A stretch of DNA of 64,000 nucleotides from Diadema setosum (Eukaryota; Echinodermata; Echinoidea; Diadematoida; Diadematidae), in the NCBI RefSeq assembly GCF_964275005.1, contig NC_092697.1:21364138-21428137 (forward strand), given 5' to 3'. The position numbers and the translations under genes are program-made. The notes below the pieces were generated by a model. The model did no database searches. It saw only the letters and a list, made by a program, of their open reading frames with translations, and was not told where the DNA came from. Of the stretch, positions 1 to 11,100 are shown in pieces. Position 1 is the first letter of the stretch. Each line of letters begins with the position of its first letter.

Positions 1-622
1 TCACTGGTTTTCTTTTTACCATCCAAAATTCTCAAATCGACTGATTTTCGCAAAATCAACAAATCATGGAAGAGAAATGTGCCAGGTTTCAGCTCCTGAA
101 AAGATAAATCTTTTGATTCACCATTCTGTCAGATGTGGTTCTCGATTGCAAAAACAACCCCTCTCAAAATTGCTCTTCAAGTCCCCTATTCGCGAAATAT
201 ATGTGCCTATCCTCGTGAAATCTTGGCGTCTAACAATTTTTTTGATGTATAACTCCTATTCTGCTCGTCTGATTTTACTCAAAATGAGTTTTGAAATAGC
301 GGACACGTGAATCTGGAAAAGGAAAAGAGGGTTTTTCTATTTTTTTTTATTGGTAGAAAATAAAACGAAAAATTAATGTCGTCTATACATACATGAATGT
401 TCTAACAAACTGTTGAAAAACCTCGTTCATTAGCTGACAATATAAAAACAAATGAAAAGTTGTGCATGAAATCTGACTGTAAAATTTCCTCTGATTGTGA
501 TGGTGGGTAATATGCCTTGTATACAAGGCATATTACATACAATATCCCGACTCCTTAGGCAAGCAAATTGTTGCTTCCTGAGAAGAGGCAAAATCTATTG
601 TGTAGCATCAACGAACTATATA

Positions 623-1627
623 CACTCAGCAAAAAAACACTTTTAAACACTTTTTTCGAGGTCATATTTTTCATAGAAGACTTTTATAAAAAATCAATGT
701 ATTATATACCATATTAAAGGTAATTTAATTGGCTATTAAGCTCATAGATTAATTAGAAAGAAAAATTTACGCATGAGTGAGCACATTTGTTTTTGTCCTC
801 CTAGGCACAAAATTGAAAATTGCAAAAATTGACAAGTTCTTTTTCAATTACAAATGAACCTCACGATAACATTGACAACAAAAGACCAGTTCAACACAAT
901 GAGAGACATGAATGAAATAGTAAAAATACGTTTTTGTTCTCTTTATCTCTTTATTACCTCTAAGAAAAACAAAATGGAAAACTAAAAGGGAAAAATAAGA
1001 ATTTTCTGTGAACTCAAACTTCAAATGAAATAGGGAATAAAAAGCATAAAGACGGTTAAATGAGCAGAATTTCTTTATCTATTTCTTTTAAACTAGTGAT
1101 TTAAACTCCTTGTGACAATTTCAAGGACCAAACATTATTTACAATTTCCTAATTTGAAAAAAAAACAACACTCAAATTTGTATCATTTTTGTTGATTATT
1201 ACTTCTTCTGTTATTTCACTTGAATTTAAATTTTACATAAGATGCTTTATTTTCCTCAGTTATTTTTAGCCTTCATTGGTCTTTTAGGCTTTAAAGATAG
1301 AGATCAAAGGTTTTGTTTTTGCAACTTAATTCATGTTTCTTTTTGTGTGAAATTTGATCTTTGTTCTTAATAATCAATGGAAGAGCACATACGCATGAAT
1401 GACAACTTGTTCAGTTTTGCCATTTTTACTTTTGTGCCCTTGAAGAGAAAAACAATAGTGTTCACTCATGCGTTAAGTTTCCCTTTTTGTTGACCTACCA
1501 GGTTGATAGCAAATTAAGTTACCTTCAATATGATGTATGATACATTGCCTCTCAGCCAAATATTCTATGAGAAATCTAAACTTGAAAAAGCGTTTACTCT
1601 CTTTTTTTTTTTTTTTTTTGCTGAGTG
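623..1627. mobile_element. Mariner-type foldback element, copy 1
   Basis: Bounded by TA target dinucleotides (621-622 and 1628-1629) and terminal inverted repeats CACTCAGC...GCTGAGTG followed by poly-A/poly-T. The whole ~1.0 kb is a degenerate hairpin: the left arm (GGTAATTTAAT, ACGCATGAGTGAGCAC, GGCACAAAA) reappears in reverse complement in the right arm (ACTCATGCGT, TTTTGTGCCC). No transposase ORF. A second copy lies at 6624-7640. Confidence 0.85.
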
Positions 1628-1680
1628 TAGAAACTTTCTCTCTTCTTTTTTTTTTTTTTTTTTTTTTGGGGGGGGGGGGT
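1602..1680. repeat. Poly-T and poly-G runs
   Basis: Poly-T runs at ~1602-1619 and ~1645-1668, the latter continuing straight into ~11 G. The first run is the inner end of the foldback element terminal repeat. The second lies outside it. Confidence 0.8.
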
Positions 1681-2057
1681 TAATGTTATAAATTGATCAA
1701 TGCACCCGTTTTGAATAACTCTGTTCTTTGACTTTGACTCATACGCAATAAATAATATGAATCGCTTGACAATGATAGGGCAAACTTATTTGTAGTATCG
1801 TTGTACAGGACTATGTAAACGGAAAACGAAGTTATTACACGTGTATTGATGCAAGTAGCCACTATACATTTGAACACGATAAGAAGGGATATAATCATGA
1901 ACATTACACAAAGTATACAGTGCGCATCAACGACAAAAAAGTAATCCAACTTTGGAGGACTATTATTGTCAGGTGTGGAGAGCACAATGTTGCTTGTGAT
2001 CCGAGGAAAGAAGAACTCTTCCTCTTTCCATTGATACCTGATTATGTCGACAATAAT

Positions 2058-2670
2058 GTCATGCATGACTGTGCATATTATGAACTTTAAAAACAGCAAT
2101 GACAAAGTGCACTTTTCCAAGTTTGCATGTTATTGTGAAGGAACAATGCATGTCTCACTGCATGGACACTGTCAATGAAAGTGGTCAAATAGGCCAGCTA
2201 GTACGAATGCAGGTTTGTAAATAGGGTTTGTGGCCAGGGTTTCTCCTAACGTTTTATGTTCATAATCTTTAACATGGCTACATGTCCGATAACCTGGTCA
2301 TTCCCACAGAGATCTACCCACGCAGTCCATTTTTCTCTGTTCATATGTAACACATAGCTTGCAGTGACAAAGAATTGCCTTGAATATGAAGAGAGAAAAA
2401 TGGATAATGGTTTAGCTGTTATGGGAAGGACCAAGTTATCAACAACATGACCATGTTGAAGGTTATGAACCATAAATGGTTAGAAGAATTAACCCTAAAC
2501 ACGAACTTGCAGTCGTGTAGGCTAGCGTGATGATTCGACCACTTTCATTGACAGATCTCATCCATGCAGTGAGACATGATGCATTGTTCCCTCACAATAA
2601 CAAGCAGACTTGGAAAACGTGCACTTTGTCGTTGCTGTCTTTAAAGTTCATGTGCTCAGTCATGCATGAC
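2058..2670. repeat. ~613 bp imperfect palindrome (foldback)
   Basis: GTCATGCATGAC at 2058-2069 mirrors 2659-2670, and the complementarity continues inward: AAAGTGCACTTTTCCAAG against CTTGGAAAACGTGCACTTT, GGTTCATAA against TTATGTTCATAAT, converging near 2364. Arms are diverged at the centre. No transposase; likely a MITE of unknown superfamily. Confidence 0.8.
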
Positions 2671-2866
2671 GTTTGTTTTGATTGAATCATTTCTTTATTC
2701 AAGAAAATGTTTATACATAACCAGGTCAATTATCCCTTTAGATAATTGCAGGTATACATCGAAAGTTACAAATCACAATTTAAGAACATAATATTACAAC
2801 ATCCGTGAGATTAATGCGCCAGTACACTACTAGTATATAGCAATCATTATAACATTTATATCAATT

Positions 2867-2872
<6 letters not shown>

Positions 2873-2922
<50 letters not shown>
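2873..2922. repeat. (AT)n microsatellite
   Basis: About 25 uninterrupted AT dinucleotides, with further TATA-rich sequence to ~3025. Confidence 0.9.
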
Positions 2923-2926
<4 letters not shown>

Positions 2927-3019
2927 TCCTCGCCAGGATAAAGCGTTTTAGTCTAATGCCATTTTAGGTTTTTATCACATATATAATATATATATAATAT
3001 ACACACACAAATATACATA

Positions 3020-3985
3020 TCGGACATTTATGGAAACTTCATACTCCGGACGGACCAATAATCGGTCGATGTTCAACATTTTTTTTTTTCTGATTTCGTT
3101 TTATACAAAATCAAAAACATCACTAACTTTCCCATTGAGAGAATATTTGTGGTCCTAAAAACTGTAGTGGGCCTTCTTTCAGTGTAATCTATTATATACC
3201 AATATAAAATATCACATTTATACACTACTAATTAACAAACTTTAACTTTTTGCATGCTGTAGGGAAAGACCCATGAACTGAGAGTGAGAGTTGAATTCTG
3301 ATAGATGTGTTTCTATATATACTTTTTTTTTGGTTTTATTTTGGTGATGACGTTTAATCGTTTGCATAAAGGGTATTGATGACATTGTGTCCGTTGAGGT
3401 CATAACCATGCTTACATTAAAAAAAATCAAATATTCCAGGAGAGGGTTAAAACAAGGAAGAAATATAACTGGGGATGGAGGGTCGCCTTGAAAGGTACGT
3501 TCCCACAAAGGGCCTGAAACATAATCTCTGAAGCCTGCTGTACAATCAATTGATGTAATCTACCAGGAGGGTGCCCTGAATCTACTAAACAACTGGGTAC
3601 ATTGTGACGAGAATGGACAATGAGATCAAGCTATCTACCGCCAAATACATAAATAGAATTTTAAAAAGATATATATTATATAAACCGTTTTCATTTTTTT
3701 TTTATTTTTACATTTCACATACAGAATGATTACATCTGCCAAAATGAAATATCTCACTGATACAGAATGTGAGGGAAATCATTCGGAAATTTTCAGACAA
3801 ATTCGGGTCACCATATTTGTGTATCAACACGACTTTTGAATTTGACCATGTGTTGGACAGATTTTGACTTTCCAAGATCATTCGTTTAGGTGGTGTGTGC
3901 AAATACATTGTACTAGTAATATTGCTAAAAGTGATATTAATTATCACACAGTCGGAAGACGTTTCAATATACCATACATACAATT
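3020..3985 (-). pseudogene. Decayed non-LTR retrotransposon fragment with RT motif
   Basis: On the minus strand around 3880-3740 the translation contains WSNSKVVLIHKYGDPNLSEN followed by FRMISLT, the reverse transcriptase block typical of LINE ORF2 (W..s.vvli.KkGdp..p.NfRpISLt). Sequence at 3021-3310 is a direct repeat of 5222-5510, so this fragment belongs to the same family as the one next door. Frameshifts and stops break it; not functional. Confidence 0.75.
3021..3310 (-). repeat. Direct repeat of the 5222-5510 LINE segment
   Basis: Shares CTCCGGACGGACCA, ATCGGTCGATGTTC, GTCCTAAAAACTG and GGGAAAGACCCATG in the same order and orientation as 5222-5510, with scattered substitutions. Confidence 0.8.
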
Positions 3986-4159
3986 CAATTTCAAATGATT
4001 TACCTGTATATACAATATATTATCACATAACATTTTCAACAAGTAAATAACTTAATATCTACAATATGTTGATCTTTGATAACATATTGAATTGGAATTT
4101 GGTACCATATACAAAAGCTGATTATACCGACACGGTGCATCAGACCATGTTTGTTCGTG

Positions 4160-5510
4160 TCTGCTCTAAAATATGACAAAAGGAGCTAGAAGTGCAGCCT
4201 TGCTGAGGTCATTGTACAGCTCCTTTAGTTTCTTGTTACAATTACACTTGGCGAGGATATGCTTTATTCGAGTTTTGTTTTCAGCATCAGTGAATCCCGT
4301 TTGTCCGACCTCAATCGCTTCAAATGAGGTGTCGTAGTCGGTTTCATTCAGATCTCGAACCAAAGCTTTGTACCTCTCTATCTTCCTTTTGTGAGCGTAT
4401 TTTATGTTGCTCTCAAAAGGAACTGTTAACTCAACTAACATAATCTGTTTTAATAAGATCGTGCCATACGACAACAAGATCTGGGCGTTGGTCTGAATAA
4501 CCTTAAGAACATTATTGTGTCGCCAAGTGGCCTTTCCAACATCGATGTACAGTGTGACAGGATGTAGTGTAGGGTCCCTGTTGTATTTGGACAGAAGGGG
4601 CACTTATTGCTTTATAGTCTCTTTCCCCGACGGGATAGATTTGAATAAGAAGGAAGGGAATCAATACACGCGTTAACTGCAAACATTTTGAGGGAGAGTA
4701 AACATAATGGATCTCCATGTGAGGTTTTCTCTCTCGAGCAGTAATAATTCTGCAAATGTTCCTTGGCAAAGTAGTGGATCTATCTTTTTCTTCCAATATT
4801 TTGCAACATCGTCCTCTAGTATTTTATGTTGTCTTCTTCACTGTAGTCCATGAGCTACTGATCTGTACTCAGAACTCACTTCCGGCTTTCTCATGGACAC
4901 TGTGACAGACGGTTACAGTGGACTGCTTTATTGTCCACTTCGACTCACGTTCCAACGTGGAGTCAAGGGCGTGGTTATAACTAAGTCGTCACCAGCTAGT
5001 CTTGATCTGGTATAAGCTGAGCAATTGGCTTTCCAATAAATATCGGAAAACGCGGGATGGCCATCCATTGCGGGAGATGTACGGTTGCAATGTTTGCCCC
5101 TCGACTTGGGATTCCTAATCACTGTTTTTAGGTAGCCGTCTGTCATAGTGTCTAATACATCGAGATGTAATTTATTCAGTGTATGGGCACTCATCATGAA
5201 TCTCAAGGCATTTAACAGATACCGGACATTATGGAAACTTTGTACTCCGGACGGACCAGTAATCGGTCGATGTTCTGCATTTATCTCTAACTTTGTTTTA
5301 TACATAATCAAAAACTTCATTAGATTTTCCACTGAAAAAATATCCGTGATCCTAAAAACTGATGTGGGCTTTCTTTCAGTGAGTCTATTTCTGTATTACC
5401 AATACGGAATGAGATATCACCACTACAAATTGACAGACTTCGGCATTTTGAGGGCTTTAGGGAAAGACCCATGGACTGGCAGTGGGAGTTGAGTTCTGAT
5501 ATGATATCTT
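4160..5510 (-). pseudogene. Decayed non-LTR retrotransposon ORF2 C-terminal region
   Basis: Minus-strand translation in shifting frames gives DVLDTMTDGYLKTVIRNPKS (~5160-5090), AYTRSRLAGDDLV (~5010-4970), a zinc-knuckle CPFC...H....HC near 4600-4550, then TWRHNNVLKVIQTNAQ and ELTVPFESNIKYAHKRKIER (~4440-4370). This order is the region after the RT domain in many invertebrate LINEs. At least one frameshift separates the zinc knuckle from its flanks. Truncated at both ends; relic. Confidence 0.8.
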
Positions 5511-5945
5511 TTTTTTTTAATATGATTAGGTATCAGTGGAAAGAGGGAGAGTTCTCCTTTCCTGAGAACCAACATTGCGCTCTCCATAGCCGACAATTAT
5601 AGAATACTAGCCCTCCGAACTTTGGATTACTTTTTTTTTTTTTGTACGCACTGTATAGTCAATATGCTACGTTTTGTGTCCATATGAGCAGGTGATAAAA
5701 ATGGGAGAATATCGGTTCCATTGCTAAGGGAGAACATGCACTTGAAGAGTGTTATCGCAAAACGAATTTCTTGTCATAATTTTCTTTATCTTTGGCTGTG
5801 AACATACTTTGAAATGTTTAATAATATAGCGCAATCAAACTCTTCACATTTTGATTCACATCATCTTTTTATATCATCTGTGGAATACAGAGTTCATAAT
5901 ATAGTGAAATTATTTGCAAGATGCCATTCCCTATATTAAATTGAA

Positions 5946-6030
5946 TGGGGAATGAAATTGCCCCAATTATCAACGATAGTACACGTACTTTTATATCGTT
6001 GATATTAATATGGGGTAATTTCATTCCCCA
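5946..6030. repeat. Short hairpin
   Basis: TGGGGAATGAAATTGCCCCA at 5946 pairs with TGGGGTAATTTCATTCCCCA ending 6030; a further CAACGAT/ATCGTTG pair lies inside. Probably a small MITE. Confidence 0.75.
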
Positions 6031-6059
6031 CCCTTGGTTTAACAATGGAAGGGTCCATA

Positions 6060-6061
<2 letters not shown>

Positions 6062-6098
<37 letters not shown>
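6062..6098. repeat. Poly-T run (~36 nt)
   Basis: An uninterrupted T tract. It could be the reverse-complement poly-A tail of a retroposed sequence, but no parent was identified beside it. Confidence 0.8.
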
Positions 6099-6101
<3 letters not shown>

Positions 6102-6417
6102 GAGCTACAGACTTCAGGCTACATTACTGAGTATTATGTCAATAGTAAAATGTCAGAGGTATTACTGTCAGTGCACTATACTATGATAAATATGACAGAT
6201 GAGGATTACCAATGCTGTGGAGTAAATATCGTTGTAGGACCAATATCAATATTGAATGTGACTTTTGACCAGCATGTATGTTACCTTTGCCACGGTCGAG
6301 AACAAACTATTTTGTGCCTTATTAATCTTATGCAGGGACAACTGGAAATGCGTGCCCAGATGTAAGTCAAATATAGGTGAAAAACAAAAACCACCAAACA
6401 AACAAAAGAAGGAGAAG

Positions 6418-6452
6418 TCGAAGAAGAAGAAGAAGAAGAAGAAGAAGAATAT
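6418..6452. repeat. (GAA)n microsatellite
   Basis: Roughly ten GAA/AAG triplets followed by A-rich sequence. Confidence 0.8.
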
Positions 6453-6623
6453 GAAGAAACAAAAACAAACAACGACCGACATAGGATATTGCGGTCAACT
6501 GAGTTCATCAATGGCGTCCAGTGATTCATGACAAGTCACCAAACGGGATGAAACTTCAAAATAAAATGGCTGCATATAGCCATAAAAACCCCTGAATTTT
6601 TGAGTGCATTATTATCATAAATA

Positions 6624-7640
6624 CACTCAGCAAAAAAAAAAAAGAAGAAAAAAAAAAGAAAACACTTTTACAAGTTTATCTTTCTCATAGACTATCTGGC
6701 TAAAAATGGTGTTTTATATATCATGTTAAAGGTAATTTAATCGGCTATCAACCTAGTAGGTGAATGAAAATGTTAACTTTACGCATGAGTAAACACATTC
6801 CGTTTTTCTCTTCCAAGGCACAAAAGTAAAAAAATTGCAAAATGGACAAGTTGTTATTCAAGCGTATTTGCTCTACCATATAATAATGAGAACAAAAGAC
6901 AAATTCAACACAATGGAAATGCAAACTGATTTGCAAAAATCAACAAATGATCTCAATAATGTCTCTGTAAACCTCCAAAGATAAAGAAAGGCAAAAAATA
7001 ATGGAGGAAAATGAAGAATCTTCTGTCAAATCCGCAGTCAAAAGACATAAGAGAAAAATTATGGTAACAAAGAAAGTTAAATTAAAACGTTATTCCAAAT
7101 TAAGAAAATTTGAAAAAAATATTTGGTTCTTGAATTTGTCTCGTGCATTCTTAAATTCCTTAATTTAAGGGTAGATTGAAGAAATTCTGTCGATTTTATC
7201 ACCTTTACGGCTTACTCCCTATGTCATTTCAAGTTTGAATTGATGGAAAATGCTTATGTTCCACCTTCGGTTTCCCCACTATGTTTTTGTTTTGAATATA
7301 AAGGGAAACAAGGGAACGGAAACTTATTTCTGCTGTTTCATTCATGTCTCTCACTGCGTTAAATTGGTCTTTGGTTATCATTTGCTATCTTGGAGGTCAT
7401 TTGCAAATGAATTTCAAAATGTCCAATTCTGCAATTTTTACTTTTGTGCCTTGGAGGACAAAAACGAATGTGTTCACTCATGCGTAAAATATTTCCCTTT
7501 GTATAAACCTACCAGGTTGATAGCCACTTAAATGATCTTTGATATGGTATATGACACATTGATATTTATCAAAATCTTCAATGAAAAATATTAACTGGAA
7601 AAAGTGTTTACTTTTTTTTTTTTTTTTTTTTGGCTGAGTG
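6624..7640. mobile_element. Mariner-type foldback element, copy 2
   Basis: Same family as 623-1627: TA duplications at 6622-6623 and 7641-7642, CACTCAGC/GCTGAGTG termini, long A/T tracts just inside, and the same internal arm markers (ACGCATGAGTAAACAC at ~6781; TGTGTTCACTCATGCGT at ~7469). Length 1017 bp against 1005 bp for copy 1. Non-coding; short ORFs inside are chance products of the arms. Confidence 0.85.
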
Positions 7641-7805
7641 TAGATGTCAGGCAGACCATAACTGTGAAAGCCTTCATCAAACAAAATAAAACAATCCGAC
7701 TTGGAACAAGCAACCAAGCTCGGGCGGGATAAGAGTGGGCGTCTTCAGGCCCGTCCCACTGTAAAGAGCTTAAGCATTTTAAAGCTGTTAGTCGTGTGAT
7801 GTTTA

Positions 7806-7950
7806 TGGGTCCCATTTCGTAAAAGATGTTAGGATAGCAACTCTTGCTGGAATGACAACTTCCAGTAGCAACAGCCAATCAAGAAGCTGGATTCTTGTCG
7901 TTGCCATGACAATTGCCATACCAGCAAGAGTTGCTATCGTATCAAATTTT
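7806..7950. mobile_element. GGGCCC-type foldback MITE, diverged copy
   Basis: GATAGCAACTCTTGCTGG near 7834 mirrors CCAGCAAGAGTTGCTATC ending near 7939. The left end GGGTCCCATTTCGTAAA resembles the GGGCCCTGTTTCATAAA termini of copies at 32150, 58576 and 58798. The right terminus is degraded. Confidence 0.6.
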
Positions 7951-8199
7951 TAAAATAAATCATGTCTTATTCTGATAACAAAACATTATCAAAATATGGC
8001 TTTTTGGTCTTTGGAAATTCATGTTGATGTTTTTTTTTTTCTCAGATAGCTCTGCCATTTCTGTGAGAATAAATAAAAGCTTATCAGGTGTGTGAGAATG
8101 AGAAAGACACGTGAGGCTTGAGTCTCACGCCTTAGGCATAAAACTCAGTAGATCTGTAAGAGTCACCATAAAAGTGGTAGATGTACTGAGATTGTTAAC

Positions 8200-11100
8200 C
8201 AATATGATCTGATTTATTTATTTTTTTTTCATCTTCAATGCATGTAACAGATAAGTATTGACAGATTTGCCACAAATACATTGGCCATGCTTTGAGAGCA
8301 ATCATTGGTTAGGAATATGAATTAAAGTTACCTATTTATAATTACAATGTACCACATTGTGACACTTAATCCTATCAGATAACCAATGATCCTACAATCA
8401 TTCATACACAGGACTACATACCCCACTAGAGAAGGAAATAAATGCCCAAATCCCAATAACCAAGAATGACTGCAATCTTGTAAAGCTTCAATATGATACA
8501 TAAAAATATCACAACAAAATCATATTTTTGCTTGATCTTAGTATGAAGTATGTACACATTAATCCCCCCCCCCCCCCACACACACACACACCATTATCAA
8601 AGTGAGTATGTTTGATGTAAAGCATTGTTAGGTTAATAACAGTTATTTAATGCAAAAGATATACAATGTATGCATGTCCATTTGTTTTACATTTTAAGAG
8701 GGAAAAAGAAAGATTTATTGTATGCACAGGTAAAAAGGACAGATTAGTGTCTTCACAAGATCATGCATTCATCTAATTTACGAATGTGGCTGTGACTAAT
8801 ATTACTGTTTTATGACAAGATGTGAAGCATAAGTCTTTCTGTTTGATTTCTCTCTGTTCATTAGGCCAACTTGAATATGGGGCGGAATTGTGTAGCCTCA
8901 CATACACCATACATAATTATACACATACAGGTGTACATTATCCACATACTTTTACACCCTACACACCCACATACGTATATATGAGCACATACCACAGTGA
9001 GTACATGTAATAGAGGGTACATGCCACCTGGCCACCAAACACTGCAGCAAGAACCAAGCTGTAATATCATTTCATTGCTTTTTGCACTTGGGATCTAAAT
9101 GACCCATGTTTTTTTAATCACATCATTGACAGCAAATAGATGAAATAACAGGTACAGTAAATATGACCTTTTTTTTTTTCCTTTCATAGAATAGCTATTT
9201 ATAAAGACAGGGAGAAATTTCTTTTCATTGTTGCACACGCTCTACATGTATAAGCTTTACAATGTACACTTAAAGTGACACTATTTACAGGGGCAATGTC
9301 TGGTTATGATGTACAAACACAATGCATATCGGCCAACATTTCCAAAGCTACGGCAGTCCAAGCAAGCACATGGCCTGACATATGTAAACTGTGTACCTAG
9401 ATGACTCTGGGTGCTGGGTCTCCTTCATGAACCTTACAATTATATACTACATGTATTTACAGCTTAAGAATCATGTATTATACATTCACAGGACCGTGAA
9501 ATATAGAGGAAAATGGAAACATTCATCCTACACCACATGAAGGGTGTTGCCGATAATAAGGCTGTGTCATCATTACGTGCATTAGTATTACAGTTGTCGG
9601 GGAACTGGGGTTGTTTCTAATTTAAATACTACAAATATGGAAAGATATTTATTACATTTTCTGATCATGCAACTTTTACTTTGATACTAGACATACACTG
9701 TACTTACCTACAGGACAAAAATGATACAAAAGTACGACTCCACCAAGTATCTTTATAGTGGATTCTTACATATCAAATCATCATATTGAGCACATTGTTC
9801 TTCCTTTTTTTTTCCAGCTCACACTTGACTTTATTAATGTCAGCATTACTTCTTGTGTTGTAATTTTGAGTCATATGCAAAAAAGAAGCAGCAGAATATG
9901 TTATTGAATAACAAGATTATCACATCAAAGCATTTACATAAGCAAAGCTGGCTAAGTTGTGATGCTGTTTGCTTATATCACTGTGATTTCTTTCCCCGCT
10001 TTATGAGCATAGGATGATATACCTTTATCAGTTCACAAAATTCACTTATTGGCATAGGTATAAGCATTTATACAAGAATACAGTCAGGTGTTCTATTTCT
10101 TTCCACATATCTTGTAACAAATAATCCCTTAAGTAAAAGCATATCTCTTGCAGCTTAATATTCAAACACTCATTCTAGAGTCATAACAATTGTTCTATGT
10201 GTTCACTGCAAGAATAATGATGATAATAATAATAATAATAATAATAACAATAATAAAAAAATAATAACAATAACAATATCATGATAATGATAACAACAAA
10301 ATCACTTTGAGAATGAAGAGACAGCCAGCGGGCTATGATTCATATATCTCCTTATCTTAGAAATGGGAAGCATTATTGCTTAAGATCATAACAATGTACA
10401 ATAAAAAAAAAAAAATCTACATATGGTTGATTTTTTTTTTTTTTTTTTTTGGTGTGTGTGTGTGTGTGCTATCGAATTACATTTTTAGCAACAGGCAACT
10501 GAGAAAGAGCTATTCTACATTTTCACAGGCACGTCCTCATCAATAACAGGAAATGGTGGATACCACTGTTTTTCATCTCTTTTTCCAGGACTAATTAGAC
10601 TAATATGGCACCAGTTCAGGAGAGAATGCTTCTGGCTACAGACTTTGCCTCCTGTTATACACCATTTATCTCAAAGCACTGAATAAGAGAAGGAAACTTC
10701 CGTGTTGTTTTAAGCCACAGATAAGTATTGAAGAGGCTTACAAATTAGCCAACACACACTGTGTGTGAGAAACCCTACAGCTTGGCATATTAGACATCCT
10801 ATGCAATATCAAAGTGTGGTAAGCTTTGTGTGTGCCTGCTATCTTAATTAAAGTGTCAAGCTATCAAATGAAGAATCTTCCTATATTTTTTTACATGTCA
10901 GCTTCTGACGTATAAAAAATCCAGCGCATGCAAACTTGACATCACAGAGTCAGTCATAAGAAGATTGTATATCTTTGTGCTAAAAATCAAGACAACAAAA
11001 TAATTGAAAAATGTAAGGATTGCCAAACACCCATGATGGTCCGCGGAGGATAATCACACACCATTGGCAGCACATTGACAGATCAGCACTTACTGTGGTA

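Noticed and set aside
4512..4796. A separate gene on the minus strand
   Set aside because: Out-of-frame reading of the LINE relic; the meaningful frame there gives the zinc-knuckle CPFC...HC.
6265..6531. Lys-rich ORF
   Set aside because: Composition comes from a (GAA)n/poly-A tract.
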